Assembly (NCBI GenBank): GCA_028023455.1
Contig: JAQFVV010006221.1
Span: 4,477,166-4,541,165, forward strand
DNA from: Epiperipatus broadwayi
Taxonomy: Eukaryota > Onychophora > Udeonychophora > Euonychophora > Peripatidae
Direction of reading: 5' to 3'
DNA length: 64,000 nucleotides
Part shown: positions 11,426 through 23,579 of the stretch, piece by piece
Layout of the letters: each line of letters opens with the position of its first letter
How positions within the stretch are numbered: position 1 is the stretch's first letter
Notes under the pieces: model-generated
The model's input: only the letters and a program-made list of their open reading frames with translations
Told to the model about the DNA's origin: nothing
Database searches by the model: none
Program-made: the position numbers and the translations under genes

Positions 11426-13027
11426 TTTTGTTGTTGTATAATATATCAGATCTATGATTTGTAATGTGAAATAAGGACTATTCTCTGATTTGAATATTTA
11501 CACTATATATGTTTAGTTTAAAATATATTTAGTTGAACAAAATTATTTATTTTTCATTTAAAATCACTTTTTATTTCTGATGCAGAAAAAATGTGTTAGT
11601 ATATAAGATGCATTTATTATTTTTGTAGAACATTACTACTATGTTTCTCCCCAAAATAAAACCTAATCAGAAAATAAGCCCTAGCGTGATTTTTTTAAAA
11701 TTCTTATAACATGAGACTACACCAAATACAAACCCTAGTTAAGATTGTCAGCCCATTAAAACATATCATTGACATTAATGCTTTAAATAAATGGTAATAT
11801 AAATTATATGGTTTTCTTGTATTTTCCCGTCGTCGGCAATTTTTGACCAATGTATTCTCCCTGTATAAAGAAACAATTTATTTACCACAAGTCAGTATTT
11901 AAGACAATTTATAATTTCATTTATTTATTTTTAGGTATTTATTTTATTTATATTTAATATCTAGATTTAGAATGTTTGATTTAGTTTTAGAGTTTCATCA
12001 TTGTACCTTTTAAATATTCATGATAAAAAAATATTAGGTTGATTTCTTAAATATTTTTTTTCCTCCTAAAATACTTTATTAAAATAACAGAAGTGATTTT
12101 AATAATCAAAGTTTAGCTTAAGTTACATTTTTAAAGAAGAACGCCCAAGCAGGGCTATTACAAGTAATTTGGAAAGTGTTTACAATGTGTGCATTTGATA
12201 ATGAATGGACATAGTTGTATCATATGTGAATCATCATAATTTAATCTACTGTTATCTGCTAGAATGAATATACTTTTCTGAATTTTTGTGTTTGCATTTT
12301 TTGTTGCTTTTGTATAGATAAACCATCCTTAACTGTAATCATTTCTATTATCACTCCCAATATTCTGATCACTAGATAAGATGAATGCAAAAAGAAAGGT
12401 ATTCAGTGAGTACAAGAAATTTTGGGGGCTCCTGGGGTAAAAGACTTACAGCTTTTTATAGTACTTGAATAAATATAGATTTTTGTACATGAAAAAATAA
12501 AACATTCCTGAAAATAAGCCCTACATTGTCTTTTAGAGCAAAAATTAATATAAGACCTGATCTTATTTTTAGGAAAACATGATACATCTATATGAACATT
12601 CTGTTTTCTACATACAAACAATATAATAACTAAGCATGTGAGTATTTCAATCAGCACTGTCAATGATTGGTTTGTCAATGCTTCCTTCCTTCTTAACATC
12701 ATTTATTTTAGTAATCCTATACTTCATGAAATTTTTTATGCAATTAAAATGAGTCTTTTCTAAAGAAAATTCTCTTTTAAATTAATGGATGTATTGTTGT
12801 AGAAATAATTGTAAAAACTTAATTGAAGTTCTTTTTAATAAATAGTAACTTGTTGATATTTGAAAGATTTATTATAATAACTAAATGTAAAGTATTTATT
12901 TATGTTTCCACTATATTACTTTTCAATTTTCATAATTCTTTGTAATAATGCAGAACCAATACATAAATGAACAATCCTTTGCACTCTATTTTCCCCACTT
13001 TTTTATTTTTACAATGTGTTTTATTAC
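11426..13027. other. unassigned sequence with a dispersed repeat pair
   Basis: Two short related blocks, about 11650-11770 and 12490-12600, share GAAAATAAGCCCTA followed by similar sequence and look like fragments of one dispersed repeat. A 99-codon minus-strand frame at 12403-12702 overlaps the second block and has no recognisable domain. Otherwise nothing. Confidence 0.45.
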
Positions 13028-13440
13028 TAAACAATTCAAAACAAAGCAAAACTCTCCATACAGTAGTGCCATCTTGTGCTAACAAGAGCAATCAATGGAT
13101 GCCAGAAGGCTTGTGCATAAAATCCCTATCTAGTGCCTACTCATCCAATATCCACAGACTAGTTTCTGGCTTGTGGCCTTCGTCAGTGAGGAGCCTTGGA
13201 TCTGAGAGCACTGCACCTAGATCTTAGGATCTAATGCCACAAGCCAGAAACTAGTCTGGGGATATTGGATGAGTAGGCACTAGATAGGGATTTTATGCAC
13301 AAGCCTTCTGGAATCCATTGATTGCTCTTGTTAGCACAAGATGGCACTACTGTATGGAGAGTTTTGCTTTGTTTTGAATTGTTTGATAACAATTATGTGC
13401 TAGTATGAGATAGTGATCACGTGATGTTTAGTGTTTTATT
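13028..13440. repeat. family A foldback repeat, copy 3
   Basis: Forward arm to about 13229, then an inverted arm to about 13440 ending ATCACGTGATGTTTA. Arms pair over about 190 bp. The junction again lies inside the ribozyme motif: the inverted arm starts at CCACAAGCCAGAAAC and lacks the CTGACGA box, while the forward arm keeps a complete one. Confidence 0.88.
13143..13201 (-). ncRNA. candidate hammerhead ribozyme, family A copy 3
   Basis: Minus strand: outer stem I ATCCAA/TTGGAT perfect; inner stem I TCCTCA/TGTGGA with one T-T mismatch; core CTGACGA intact; stem II GGC/GCC with loop CACAA; GAAAC intact; stem III AC/GT with loop TA; cleavage triplet GTC. The base pair next to the core (position 10.1/11.1, normally G-C) is A-A here, a departure from active hammerheads. 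Confidence 0.62.
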
Positions 13441-13774
13441 ACTAACATTATTCCTTTAAGTTTTGACTATCTAGACATTTCCTTTAAATTATAAACTGAA
13501 GAAGTCTGATAAGTAGTCAAAACTAAACATTACAAAGACTCTTAGGTAATTGAAACTATTAAAAAAAACAATATCAGTAATAAAAGGTACTGCAAAAATA
13601 AAAAATGCAAAAAAAATACAATATTTTATGACATATAAATGCAAAAAAAAGTGAAAGTTTAATATTTCTTATTTTTATAGTATTAGAAATTCATTATTAT
13701 GAATGTGAAGGGTTGCATACATTTATATGTGAAAGTTTTATCCATATATGCCTAGAAAGTAATTATTAAAATTC
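13441..13774. other. unassigned AT-rich sequence
   Basis: A-rich low-complexity stretches around 13560-13660. If the minus-strand exon at 13775 is real, this would be its 3' UTR and downstream flank. Confidence 0.4.
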
Positions 13775-13977
13775 TTACACAGTTTTCATTCCACAGTAAT
13801 TATGTTCCATCATTATTTTTGGAATGTCGTGAAAGACAAATGAAAACTTTCCGTCACAAATAAAAAATGGTACGACACATCTGCAGCCTTCTGCGCATGC
13901 GCTAGCATGGTTGTAGGTTTGGTGGCAAACTTCCTCACCATTTACGAAATTTGAAGATATTAAGCACAAATTCAGCA
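13775..13977 (-). CDS. possible terminal exon of a cysteine-rich secreted peptide
   Basis: Unrecognised. A minus-strand frame of about 67 codons ends in TAA and is preceded by an acceptor-like site (TTTACAGTTTTTTATCAG). Its cysteines are arranged NLC, EVCH, ACAEGCRCVV, FFICDG, NYCG: seven in all, with the GCRC cluster typical of small disulfide-rich extracellular peptides. Base use differs from the flanks: the exon contains GCGCATGCGC and other CpGs rare nearby. There is no signal peptide, which would sit in an upstream exon at higher coordinates that I could not locate. It might be chance; the acceptor is in frame with open sequence upstream, so the exon edge is uncertain. The family and function cannot be stated. 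Confidence 0.33.
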
Positions 13978-14399
13978 CTGATAAAAAACTGTAAACAACA
14001 ACAACAAAATTTATTTATAAATATATATATAATAACAAATATTAATAAATTATGAAAGTATATATTAGCAATAATCATAAAAAATACTAGTAAAGGTACA
14101 CTATTCTAGAAAGATTATATATATTTAATAAAATATCATTTCTAAACATCTCTTTCGATCAAGTTAATCATTCATAGAACTATGATAATTGTAACTATAA
14201 ATTTCAGTGCTTTATGTCTAAACAAATATGCAGAATGTATAGATCAAAGCTTTAATAATGTTAATTAAGTATACTTTCAACTTTAAAAAAATCATAAACG
14301 TAGCAATAATTGTGATGGAAGTATGTGCGCATATATATATATTGTGTGTGCAGGCTAATTTACATAATATTTTCATTTAAGGTTACATAGTTTTGGATA
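13978..14399. other. unassigned AT-rich sequence
   Basis: No recognised feature. If the exon at 13775-13977 is real this would be intron. Confidence 0.35.
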
Positions 14400-16399
14400 G
14401 GCTATATTTTGGAAAGGGAAACCTAGGGCTCCTTGTAATGGTGTGGTTATCCCTTAAAATATGCCACACTTCTTTGATTTTGTGTTTGGCATCAGATGAC
14501 ATTGAAGTGGGTGCACTTCAATGCATATCCTGTTGTAGAGAAGTGGTTGAAGAAGATTGAGTGAGTGTCAGCGTATGTTTTGGCTTTATTATAAGGATAT
14601 GAGCACTGACCAAGGGGCATTATGAATCTCAGCATTTAATTCTGTAGACAATTTGAGAGATCTTGATTGGCAGTCTGTTCTTTGAGTTATTGAGTAGCTG
14701 ACACTAAGGAGATGATGTGCAAAATGTAAGTGTGGCAGATGACTTTGATATTGAAGTGGGTATATAGAGGAAGAAATTCAAGGTTTTTCTTTTATGAGAG
14801 AGGGAGTGTCACTTTCTACTGTAGAAATTGAAGTAAAGCTGAATACCTGTAGCCAACATTGTATAGTTCAGAAATGTATGTACTGATGTTGACCTTTCTG
14901 TCTGATTCAAAATTGCAAAGGTGGAAGTTGCATGGTAGAAAGGCTTTAAGTCCAGCTAGTTTACGAGCATTTGATGTATACACAATTTTGGGCAGATTAA
15001 GCCACATATGTGTAGGGGATTTATATGTATTTTGTAATTGAGATAAAGGGGGTCATGCTGTATGTATAGATTAAGTCATTGATATCATTGAGATTGTCCT
15101 CATTTTCTCTGGTCCATATAATAATGTTGCATGAACAAGATCCTGCTGGATTTGGCTAATCAGGGAACCTGGGCACCAATAAAAATATCATTAACATAGC
15201 AAACACATATAATAAAGAGGGGTCTAGGGTGCTATATGTGGGTAAAATCCTTTCTTTGAAGGGATTGAGAAAAATTACTTGAGATGATGCCAATTATGGG
15301 GAGTCCTATTGGGGGGGATTATATTCTGCACACTCTAATGCATGATCACTTAATGGATAATATGTGGCAAATTGACCTGTAGAGTTCAGTGAGGTCAAGT
15401 GATGCATGGTGGTCATGTTTAAGTTTTTGATTAAATCAACACACTCAAACAAGAATTTCACAGCATATTTGCCAAATTTGGGTAGGTTGAGAAGCCTTTG
15501 GTCAATCATCTTGGCAGTGGTACTGCTAAAATTGATCATTAGCTGATGTGGGTAGCCATCTTTGAGTAACTTGATGTTAGCAAATAGTCTGGTAGGAATG
15601 GTGACTGAGGAATAAATGTAATATTCCTGTTTGGAAAAGGCTTTATTGAAAAATTTATATAGAGGTCAGTGAAGATAAATTTGTCTTTTTATCTTCTGAT
15701 GTTGTAAGATGTCATTGGTTTAAATTTGAAATTCTGAAGCTATATGTCTATTTTAGATATGAAGTGGTGTTTGATAAGTAACGCAAAATGATGGCCTTTA
15801 TCTTCATCAATGAACATGGCACTGTTGTCAAGAAAATATTGCTTGGCAGATGTGGAATTATTGGAGGTGGAAATTTGTGTGATTTGTCCAATAACCCATG
15901 TCTTGATGAGGGTTGTCATTGAAGATTGTTTTGATTTCTGCAGCCAATTCTCTGAGTATTGCCAGGGAATTGAGAACCAAGATTAAGGATATCAGAAATC
16001 TGGTCATATGGGTAAGGGTTGCTAAGTTATTGATGTTGGGGCTGATGGCTGACATCAATGTTATGTCTTGTTTATTAGTGAGGAAGTTGGTTTTCTTGGC
16101 ATATTTCACTTGCAACTATAGAGCAAGGAGGCAACATTTATTTACTATTTCAGAAGAATGTTGAATATATTTAGAACTTACAAAGTCAGCACTGACTGTT
16201 TTTCAAGGCCTTCTTATAGCCTTTAAGAATATTTTAAGAAGTGATTTAAATTTGTGTGGTAATTTTGCCACAATTGTAGATTGACTTCACAATGCATAAT
16301 TGGCTGCAGTTAGAATATACCTTTGAAAAACTGCATGTTTTTATCTCGTGTGTGCTCAGGTCACCACCACCATTTCTCTTCTTTCTTCAGTAGCTGAGA

Positions 16400-17060
16400 G
16401 GTGGGCTGTGTCATCTGCAAAATTTTTGTAAAAAACAGTGGTAGAAGTTGCACACATTGAAGAAAGAGCTAAATTGTCTTGTTTTCTGGCATAAGAAAAT
16501 TCTGGATGACAACTATCTTTTCCAATTGGGATTTTTGTTCCATCCACCTCTACTAAATGGCCAAGGAACATTATTTCTTTTGTGGCAATCATAATCTTTT
16601 TTATATTGATTTTTTTAATATTTTTATCTAAAAAAGATTTGCAAATGATAAAGATATTCAACACTTTCTGAGGTGATGACTATATTGTCAAAATGCATAG
16701 CAATGACATTTTTAATCTTCACATAATATTTGGTTTAAGCAACAGATTAGGCTAGCCCTATTTTTTATCAAGCTGAGTGGCATGCTATGAAATACATAGA
16801 TCTGTTCCTCATGTTTAAGGACAGTGTACTTTTGATCTTCAGGGTGTAATTACATCTGCTAGTAACTTGCTGTAAAATCAACTGTAGTGAATAAATATAT
16901 TCTTTTTTCTAAATTTTGTGAGCAGCTCTTGTATAGTAGATGGGTCATCATAATCTGGTATGGTTTTTGGTCCATCTTTCTTTTTGATGGGGTTATTAAA
17001 TGGGGAGGCATATTTTTTGATAATTTCTATCTGCTGTATTTGTTTACTTCATCCTTATAT
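16400..17060 (-). pseudogene. gypsy-type reverse transcriptase remnant
   Basis: Minus-strand translation across frame breaks shows, in order, KKYASPFNNPIKKKDGPKT (the SPYNSPIFVVKKKDG region), a TVDF-like strand, LHPEDQKYTVL, HSMPLSL and HFDNIVITSESVEYLYHL (the YLDDIVI box, with the first two catalytic-site residues altered to FDN), then KEIMFLGHLVEVDGTKI (the thumb FLGHVV motif, within 16356-16664). In-frame stops and shifts separate these, so it is not functional. It follows the protease segment directly, as in gypsy Pol. Confidence 0.75.
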
Positions 17061-17250
17061 TGATATAAGATATGATCTACATTAAAATGGGTTGTTTGTC
17101 ATTGAGATGGATCCTATGGATATAGCCCTTGAGAATTCCTGGTCATTTTGAGAATACAACATGAAATTTTTGTAATGTTTTATATAACATGTCCAGATCA
17201 TTCATCACAAGAAAGGCTTCTTGAAGAAAATGATATATAACATATAAAGT

Positions 17251-17490
17251 TTATAATTTCATTTTGGCAAATTGTCTTCTTTTGTAATCAATAACATAGT
17301 TAAACTTCTCTAGGAAGTCAGATCCTATGACCATGTCATGTGTTAATTTGCTTACAATTAAGAAGATGTGTTCAAAGCTTAAGGTATTTAAATGAATTTC
17401 AGCCATATCTGTTGGACAAATAATTTGGTTTTTTGACCATTTTCCAGTGTGATTTGTGTGGATTGTTTTAGAAGTAATGATGGGATTCAT
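17251..17490 (-). pseudogene. retropepsin-like C-terminal segment
   Basis: A 79-codon minus-strand frame contains LTHDMVIGSDFLEKFNYVIDY, which matches the ILG-motif end of LTR-retrotransposon aspartic proteases (HDVILGMDFL type). The catalytic D-S/T-G triad upstream is not seen in this frame. It lies just before the RT remnant, so it is probably the protease of the same element. Confidence 0.65.
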
Positions 17491-17799
17491 TCAACTGCTA
17501 AATTTTATAGAATAGGGCCTCTGAAATAATAGATGCTTGACTGACCTTTATTTCAATTTCCTCAATCTTTAGAATAATTTCTGATAGGTTGATAAGTTCA
17601 TCTGAATCAAATTCTAATGAAATTTATCATTATGTGTGAATTGTTCCTCAGAAAATTAGTTAGTGAAATCCATAGTGAGAAAATATTCCCATGAGCTCAT
17701 AGTTAGTTTATCTGTTCCTAATTTTTGCCATAGTTGTTTTTAATATTGTGTTTTTGGTCTTTTTTTCTGGATGTTAACTCATTTTCTTGGTTAGACATT

Positions 17800-18590
17800 T
17801 GACTACACAAGCTGCATTGGTTGAGTGCATTACAGAGATTATGCTTTTTTGTATTGCAGATGTTCCTATCTCTACCCCACTCTACTACCCCATTTTGTTC
17901 TTAATTCTCGTCTAAATTTATGTTGGAGATTTTGTGATCAGAGTTTTACCTTTTTAATCTCATTACTCTTTCATTAAGGTTATTGCTTACTTCTAAAGTT
18001 CCTTCAATCCTGTTCTGATGTAATTGGACAAATTCCATATTTCTATTCTGACAATAGCTGCTTCTAATAAATGAAGACCAGTTAGAGCCTTAAGATTTAC
18101 TACTTACTGTCTAAAGAATTGGAACATGTAACCTTTACTAAACTTATACTTTTCTCGAGATGTTTTTTGTCATATGGAATCTTGTCTATCCTTTATTCCA
18201 AAAGTAAGCAACTAGTTTTTCTTTAAATTTATAATAAGTTCTGGGTGTTTCAAACAATGACATTCACCAAGCTCTGGTGGCCACACCAAGATAATGAGTT
18301 ACTATTGCTATTTTCTCTCTTTCAGTCATCTCATTTACAGCAAATCATTTCTTTCCTCTAATGTGGTCAAATATTCCATAGGATTCTTCTCACATCTCTG
18401 TTTAAATATTTTTATGACTGACAAGGTAAAATATGTATGGATTTCCATGATTCATTCATCATTTTTTATCATGTTGAATGTAAAACAATCATATGCTTTT
18501 GGAAATCTACATCCCCATTTTCCTCCTGTGAATGAGTTTGGACATTATCTTTTATTCCATTATGTCAACCATTTGTAGACATAACATTGA
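17800..18590 (-). pseudogene. gag-like remnant upstream of the protease
   Basis: Broken minus-strand frames read CRFPKAYDCFTF, NPMEYLTTLEE and KEKLVAYFWNKGQTRFH, resembling the ENP...YL and YFWS...Q blocks of gypsy-type capsid proteins (compare KHYWSNEHQSG in the gag at 36059-36763). A later CNTKKHNLCNALNQCSLC stretch may be a worn zinc knuckle. Weak and stop-ridden. Confidence 0.42.
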
Positions 18591-18869
18591 TATTGCATCT
18601 TTGTATTTGTCCTTCTAACATAGCAGCACAGCTATCTTTGTTTTGTATTGATGACCTCAACTCTTCTATCCTTTCATTGATCATCAACTCTATTTGTCAT
18701 CCACTACTGTTTACAATATTTTTAATTTGATCACAACTTTGGGAACCCATTTCATGATCCCTTTTAACATATGGCACAGAAATGGGATACATAACCATAT
18801 TTTAGAAGGCTCTTTTTATGGATTGTCCTAGAATTCAAACCTAATTATTTTCAACCACATCCAGATAGT

Positions 18870-19850
18870 TTGTCTTTAATTTTTTGTGAGCTGATTTACT
18901 TTAGTCACAGTAAATCTCAAGTGATTGAACCAATCATGATTTAATAAATCACAATGTTGAACAGTAGACACAATAAGAGGCAAACTAATTGTTTTATTAG
19001 ACACAGTAATGTTAATTCTGTCTGACCCAAGAGTGACATTTGATGCCCCAATAATGCAATCAATGATTGGATAGCCCCCATCTTTTTGACACAATGGACT
19101 CTGCAGACTCAGAATTTAATTTGATTGTTAAAATCATATATCATTAATAATAATTTTGCTTTTGAAAACTGAATCAATATCTTCCTCTCTCATTATTTAC
19201 ACAAATGGTCTCTGTTATTTTCTGAGCGACTTTTTTGTTTCTCTTTAAAACAAGGCGCTTAAGTGTAACAGACCTGCATACAAAATTTACTACCTTATAT
19301 TCTGATGAGGACATTTGATATTTGCATATTTTGCTTTAACACATCTATAATAAAGTTTTTCATTTGCTTTAAGCTCGATTTGGACAGTTTTTTTCTACTG
19401 TCAGATGGGTATTTGTTTGGCCTAATTTTTCTGATTGACAACTTTAATATTGCAGTCCATTTTCTTCAATTGACCTGCTTGATTTACTATTGACTCAGAG
19501 TTACCAGAGACAACTGAATCAATCGTTATATCAGGATCCATCAACAGCTTGAGCCTAAGATTATAGTCTCTTATTTCACAAATAAAATAATCTCTCAGAG
19601 CTTTATCTTCACCTCACATTATTGTTAGGGGTTTAGCATAGACAAATGTAGCCAGTAGAGATAGTACCTTGTCTAAATCAAGCTCAGTTAGAAGTATAGG
19701 AGCTACTTGGGCATGTAAGAACTCTTATGTTTGAAATTCACAGATGGACACAAATGTGGCTGATTTTAATTCAGGTTTTGCCAACTTTCAGTATAGGTCA
19801 GATAAAACTTCTCTAATGAGCTAATTGTAGCTATTTTAATTTTTTTTTTT
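18870..19850 (-). mobile_element. second decayed gypsy gag-protease fragment
   Basis: Minus strand from 19850: KALRDYFICEIRDYNLRLKL (the LRDRFVCGIRDE block of a gypsy gag family), then a 72-codon frame at 19094-18876 with CIIGASNVTL (the D-T-G-A-S active site, with the catalytic Asp and Thr lost) and VQHCDLLNHDWFNHLRF (the ILG/DWL region). A second, different protease remnant lies at 17251-17490, so this belongs to another element, lying just upstream of or broken into by the first. Confidence 0.6.
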
Positions 19851-19879
19851 ATTATGAAAGAAAAAACATATTTTTTCTG

Positions 19880-20300
19880 TTTTCTTTATAGAAAGCATGA
19901 AATCACTCATGTATGATTCTTTAATTTTTATTGAACAGCCAATAATTTTAGCTGTCAATTTTTTACAATTAATAATACAGATCTAAACAACTCACAGGGG
20001 AAAATTCTGTTGTGACTGTGTTAAATCTGTTTTGTTTATGTATAGTTGTAATAAACATAGATTCTTATCATTAAGAAAAATTTTGCATTTGAGAGCCAAA
20101 TCAAAGCCTTTCACATTATTTATACAGGCGTTATATACAATAACATTCACTATACTGTATACCTGATGCATTAGCTTGATATAGCATTTAGTTGTCATGC
20201 AACTCTTACTGTAAGAGATATTAGGTGCTCTTCTAGTGTGAATTTGCCCATTAGCCACATGGTGGACAGTGTGTGTACTACCCATTCAGCAATTGACAAA
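19880..20300 (-). other. possible 5' LTR or leader of the 18.9-19.9 kb fragment
   Basis: Less AT-rich minus-strand stretch immediately upstream of the gag remnant, with no second copy in the window. A 97-codon frame (19992-20285) runs through it but is unrecognised. The LTR reading rests on position only. Confidence 0.25.
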
Positions 20301-21449
20301 ATTGCAATTTAAAAATCTTAAAACAAAAGAAAAATACTCTAAAACATATTATAGTTCTTATTTTCATTTTTATTAATAATTTAATCATTTACTTTTAAAT
20401 GAAAAATATGTAATGTGAGATATATATGTGCGTTTTCTACATGTATTTTTCACTAGTGTTACAATATATATATAAAGAATCATTACCTAAATATTAGATA
20501 CTAAATTTTTCCATAAATACATAAAAGACATATTCCTAAAAAATATAAATTAGAAACTAACAAATCGTTTTTAAAATATTGTGAGGCCTTAACTTTAGAT
20601 TATTTAGAAAGTTTTTAATATAGTTTGAAAGAAGCATATATACTTTTATTATCTCTGGGATTAAATTGTATTTTTTCACATAATTATAAAAATAATCCTC
20701 AATTAAAACATTTTAATATCTACTTTCTAAAAAAAAATTTATCTAAATAATTTAATTTTGGATTTTTTCTTTCTTTTAATAATGATATGCTCCAAAAGAA
20801 TTTCTTTATTCAAATTTGTTATCCATTTAGAAAAAAAAAAACTCTTTAATTATAATAATTAACATTTTAATCAATTTAAAAAGAAAACAATTTTAATTCG
20901 TGAGAAGCAAATAAAAATTTTGTTTTTTTTCTTTAAAATATTTAGTAATAAAAGAAGTACAACATTTCTTTTTTCCCAAACATTGGGTGAATATACCTTG
21001 AATATATTTCACCTTGTTATTTCTCTTAAAGTCAGTGTCTATATTAAATATTTTTCATGCATGTACACATATATGCACAAATGTATAATGAATCTATTTC
21101 TTAATGTTTTAAACTACTAATTTGACAGCTCCATTCTTGTGTGCTTTGATTCTATTCTATCCTCATAAGTTATATTTTTACTCCTGTTGCTATCCCTGCC
21201 TATCCCAGTGTGTTGGCAACAAAATACTATTTCAATATAGATATGAATAAAAATTGATAAAATAAAATGTGGATTATAAAGAAAAATTATATTAAAAAAA
21301 ATTTATGCATTGGAATTAATTAGCTATTTTCAAAATTTGAAGTATTAATTATGTTATTAATTGCTGCTAAAAAAATTTCAGTTTTACTTCAGAAGCATTA
21401 TCACAGATTTTTGTTAATGTCCTTTGTGTTTCATTAAATAGTAATAAAC
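20301..21449. other. unassigned AT-rich sequence
   Basis: Long A and T runs; no feature seen. Confidence 0.4.
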
Positions 21450-21690
21450 ACACACAGGCAAAACTTTCAATACAGTAGTGCCATTCAGTGCAAGCCAGAG
21501 TAATCACTGGGTGGCAAAAGGTTTGTACATAAAATCCCTATTTAGTGCCTATTCATACAATATCCCCAGACTAGTTTCTAGCTTGTGGCTTTCATCAGTG
21601 AGGAACCTCACTGATGAGTTTTGCCACTGTGAAAACAGCTTGTGTAAGTGCAAAGAATGGTGATCATGTGATGTTTGATGGTTTAAATAA
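21450..21690. repeat. family A repeat, copy 4 (short foldback)
   Basis: Forward arm with the usual GTGCAAGCCAGAGTAATCA and TATCCCCAGACTAG blocks, then a perfect palindrome centred near 21604 (CAGTGAGG / CCTCACTG) built from the ribozyme box, then directly the family end GGTGATCATGTGATGTTT. The middle of the inverted arm is deleted. Confidence 0.8.
21563..21604 (-). ncRNA. candidate hammerhead ribozyme, family A copy 4 (core only)
   Basis: Minus strand: inner stem I TCCTCA/TGGGGA fully paired (one G-U), CTGATGA intact, stem II AGC/GCT with loop CACAA, GAAAC, TA, GTC intact. The outer half of stem I is lost at the inversion junction, and position 10.1/11.1 is A-A. Confidence 0.6.
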
Positions 21691-23077
21691 TAGTCTGAAA
21701 AGTTAGATAACATGGTTTTATTTGATAATAAATAATAAAAAAATTTAACTGAATTTAAAATCTGTTTTAAAATAATAAGATTTATATACATCATCATTTT
21801 CAACTATTATTGATCCACTGAAGGATGGTATTTCTAAGTTTCATTCAATTACTCTTATCCTAGTTTCTCTTTTGCACAACATACCAGCAAATTTTCTTAT
21901 TTTATTTAGTCCTCTCATATGTCATCTTTTTTAGGGTCTTTTACAATCTCTTTGGAACCTCATTTAAAATTTCAACCACATGTCCAATTTCAGCTCCATT
22001 TCAGTTTTTTTTTATGATTTCATTAATAGTTTATTCTCTTATCCATATATTTCATTTTCAGTGTCTTCCACTTAATATTTTTCTGTCCATACTACATTGA
22101 GTGGTCTGAAATCTCTGATTTGCTCTTCTGTTAAGTGTCCAGGTTGCAAATCCAAAAGTAAGAATTGATAAAACACATCTATTAAAAATCATTATTTTTA
22201 AACACAGGGTTATATATCCTTTTAATATTTAATAATTTCCTCCAAAAATATTCCAACCAAATATGATTCTATGATTAATTTCATCCGTTATGTTTCCATC
22301 TGTGTTAATAATCTGACCACCAGAATTGTAGTTGTTAATAATTTTAATTTACAAATATCAATTTTTTTTTCTTTGAGAAAATCCATTGAACATTACTTTA
22401 ATCATTTTAGCATTTATTTTTAATCCTACTTTCTTACTTTCATCTGATAACTCTTGCCATATTTCCTGAAGATTTGAAGCATTATTTTCAAAAATATCAT
22501 ATCATCTGCAAAATCCAGATGATTTAAATCTCCATTTAATCCTTTAATGTCCCATTTTAATCTCCAAAATAGTTCTTGTAAAACTGCTATAAAATTTTTT
22601 GGAGATGTGGAATCATTGTCACACATCTTTCTTAATGTTAATCTTTATAGTATTATCATGTAATTCAATGATGTTACATTTTGATTCATCTTCTTCAGAA
22701 TATGATATCCCAAGTCTATATTCTTATAATCCAATGTTTTAATCACTGTAGAAATGCTTATAGAATCAAATGCCTTTTTATAATTTACAAATCCAAAGCA
22801 TGACAATTCATATTCATTGCATTTTTTTATAACTTATCTCAATACTTGGATATGATCCACTGTGCTGAAACTACTTTTTACTCCAAATTCTTCTTTTAGT
22901 TGATAGAATTCAAAGTTCGCTCTACATGAATTACAATTATTTTGGTAAGAATTTTGTGTGAAACTGATAGAAGTTTTCTAGGTTTGTAATTTCTAACATT
23001 TTTTATCACCTCTCTTAAATATCCAAATATTACTACTGCATTTTTCCAAACATCCGTACATAATTTATCATTTAGAC

Positions 23078-23579
23078 CAGGGGTGAGCAAATAGTAGCCT
23101 GAGTGCCACATGCAGCCTGCTAAGAGTTTTTATGTGACCTGTCTTTGCCAAGACAATCAGAAATATCCACCTGATACTGAGATTTCCTTCCCATGCATGA
23201 CCTAAGATTCTTCTCATATTTTCCACTAAGATGGCCACATCAATACACATGCACAGTGTAGATATGATGTGCAATGCTTTTCCAGTTGATCTGGTTAATT
23301 TCAATTTTGTCTTTGTATTAGCAAATATATACATTTCCAACTTTAGTGAAACCATGAACCCTCCAGAAAAATGTAAAATCGGTGATGAATGTCATGTGTT
23401 TAATGAAGAATGGACAAACAAATATTTCTTTGGTAATACAGGGAATAAAGCAGTGTGTTTATTGTGTCGTGAAAAAAAAGATGTGGCCCTCCGCTAACTT
23501 TTGCTTTCACAAAGTGGCCCTGATGCAGCCCCCCACCACCCTCTGTGGCCCCCTGAGCCAAAACAATTGCCTGCTGTTG
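23078..23579 (+). mobile_element. non-autonomous hAT element inserted in the RTE LINE
   Basis: 502 bp starting CAGGGGTGAGCAAA, with a perfect 8-bp duplication ATTTAGAC at 23070-23077 and 23580-23587. The inverted ends are imperfect (CA...GCAA on both). The empty target is visible in the other RTE copy: GTCTAAAT at 62289-62296, within the codons for KCLNDKDV. The interior keeps the first coding exon of a BED-finger transposase (23354-23497), so this is a deletion derivative. Confidence 0.9.
23354..23497 (+). pseudogene. N-terminal fragment of a hAT transposase (GTF2IRD2/ZBED type BED finger)
   Basis: 47 codons from ATG to TAA inside the hAT element. Residues FNEEWTNKYFF and KAVCLLCREK match the start of the BED-like zinc finger of hAT transposases domesticated as GTF2IRD2 and ZBED proteins (FxEEWTxKYFF ... 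CLxCxE); the family's second half of the finger (H-x3-5-H/C) and the catalytic and dimerisation domains are missing. The frame runs straight into the GTGGCC-rich terminal region, consistent with an internal deletion. Whether it is still expressed is unknown. Confidence 0.7.

Larger units (their letters stand above)
14400..18600 (-). mobile_element. decayed Ty3/gypsy-type LTR retrotransposon fragment (gag-PR-RT order)
   Basis: Reading the minus strand from 18600 downwards: a gag-like stretch, a retropepsin-like segment (17490-17251), then reverse transcriptase (about 17060-16400), the expected gypsy order. 16115-14800 should hold RNase H and integrase, but I recognise only scattered open stretches there. 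Many stops and frame changes. No pair of LTRs was found; the last 400 bp (14400-14800) might be LTR-derived. Confidence 0.7.
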
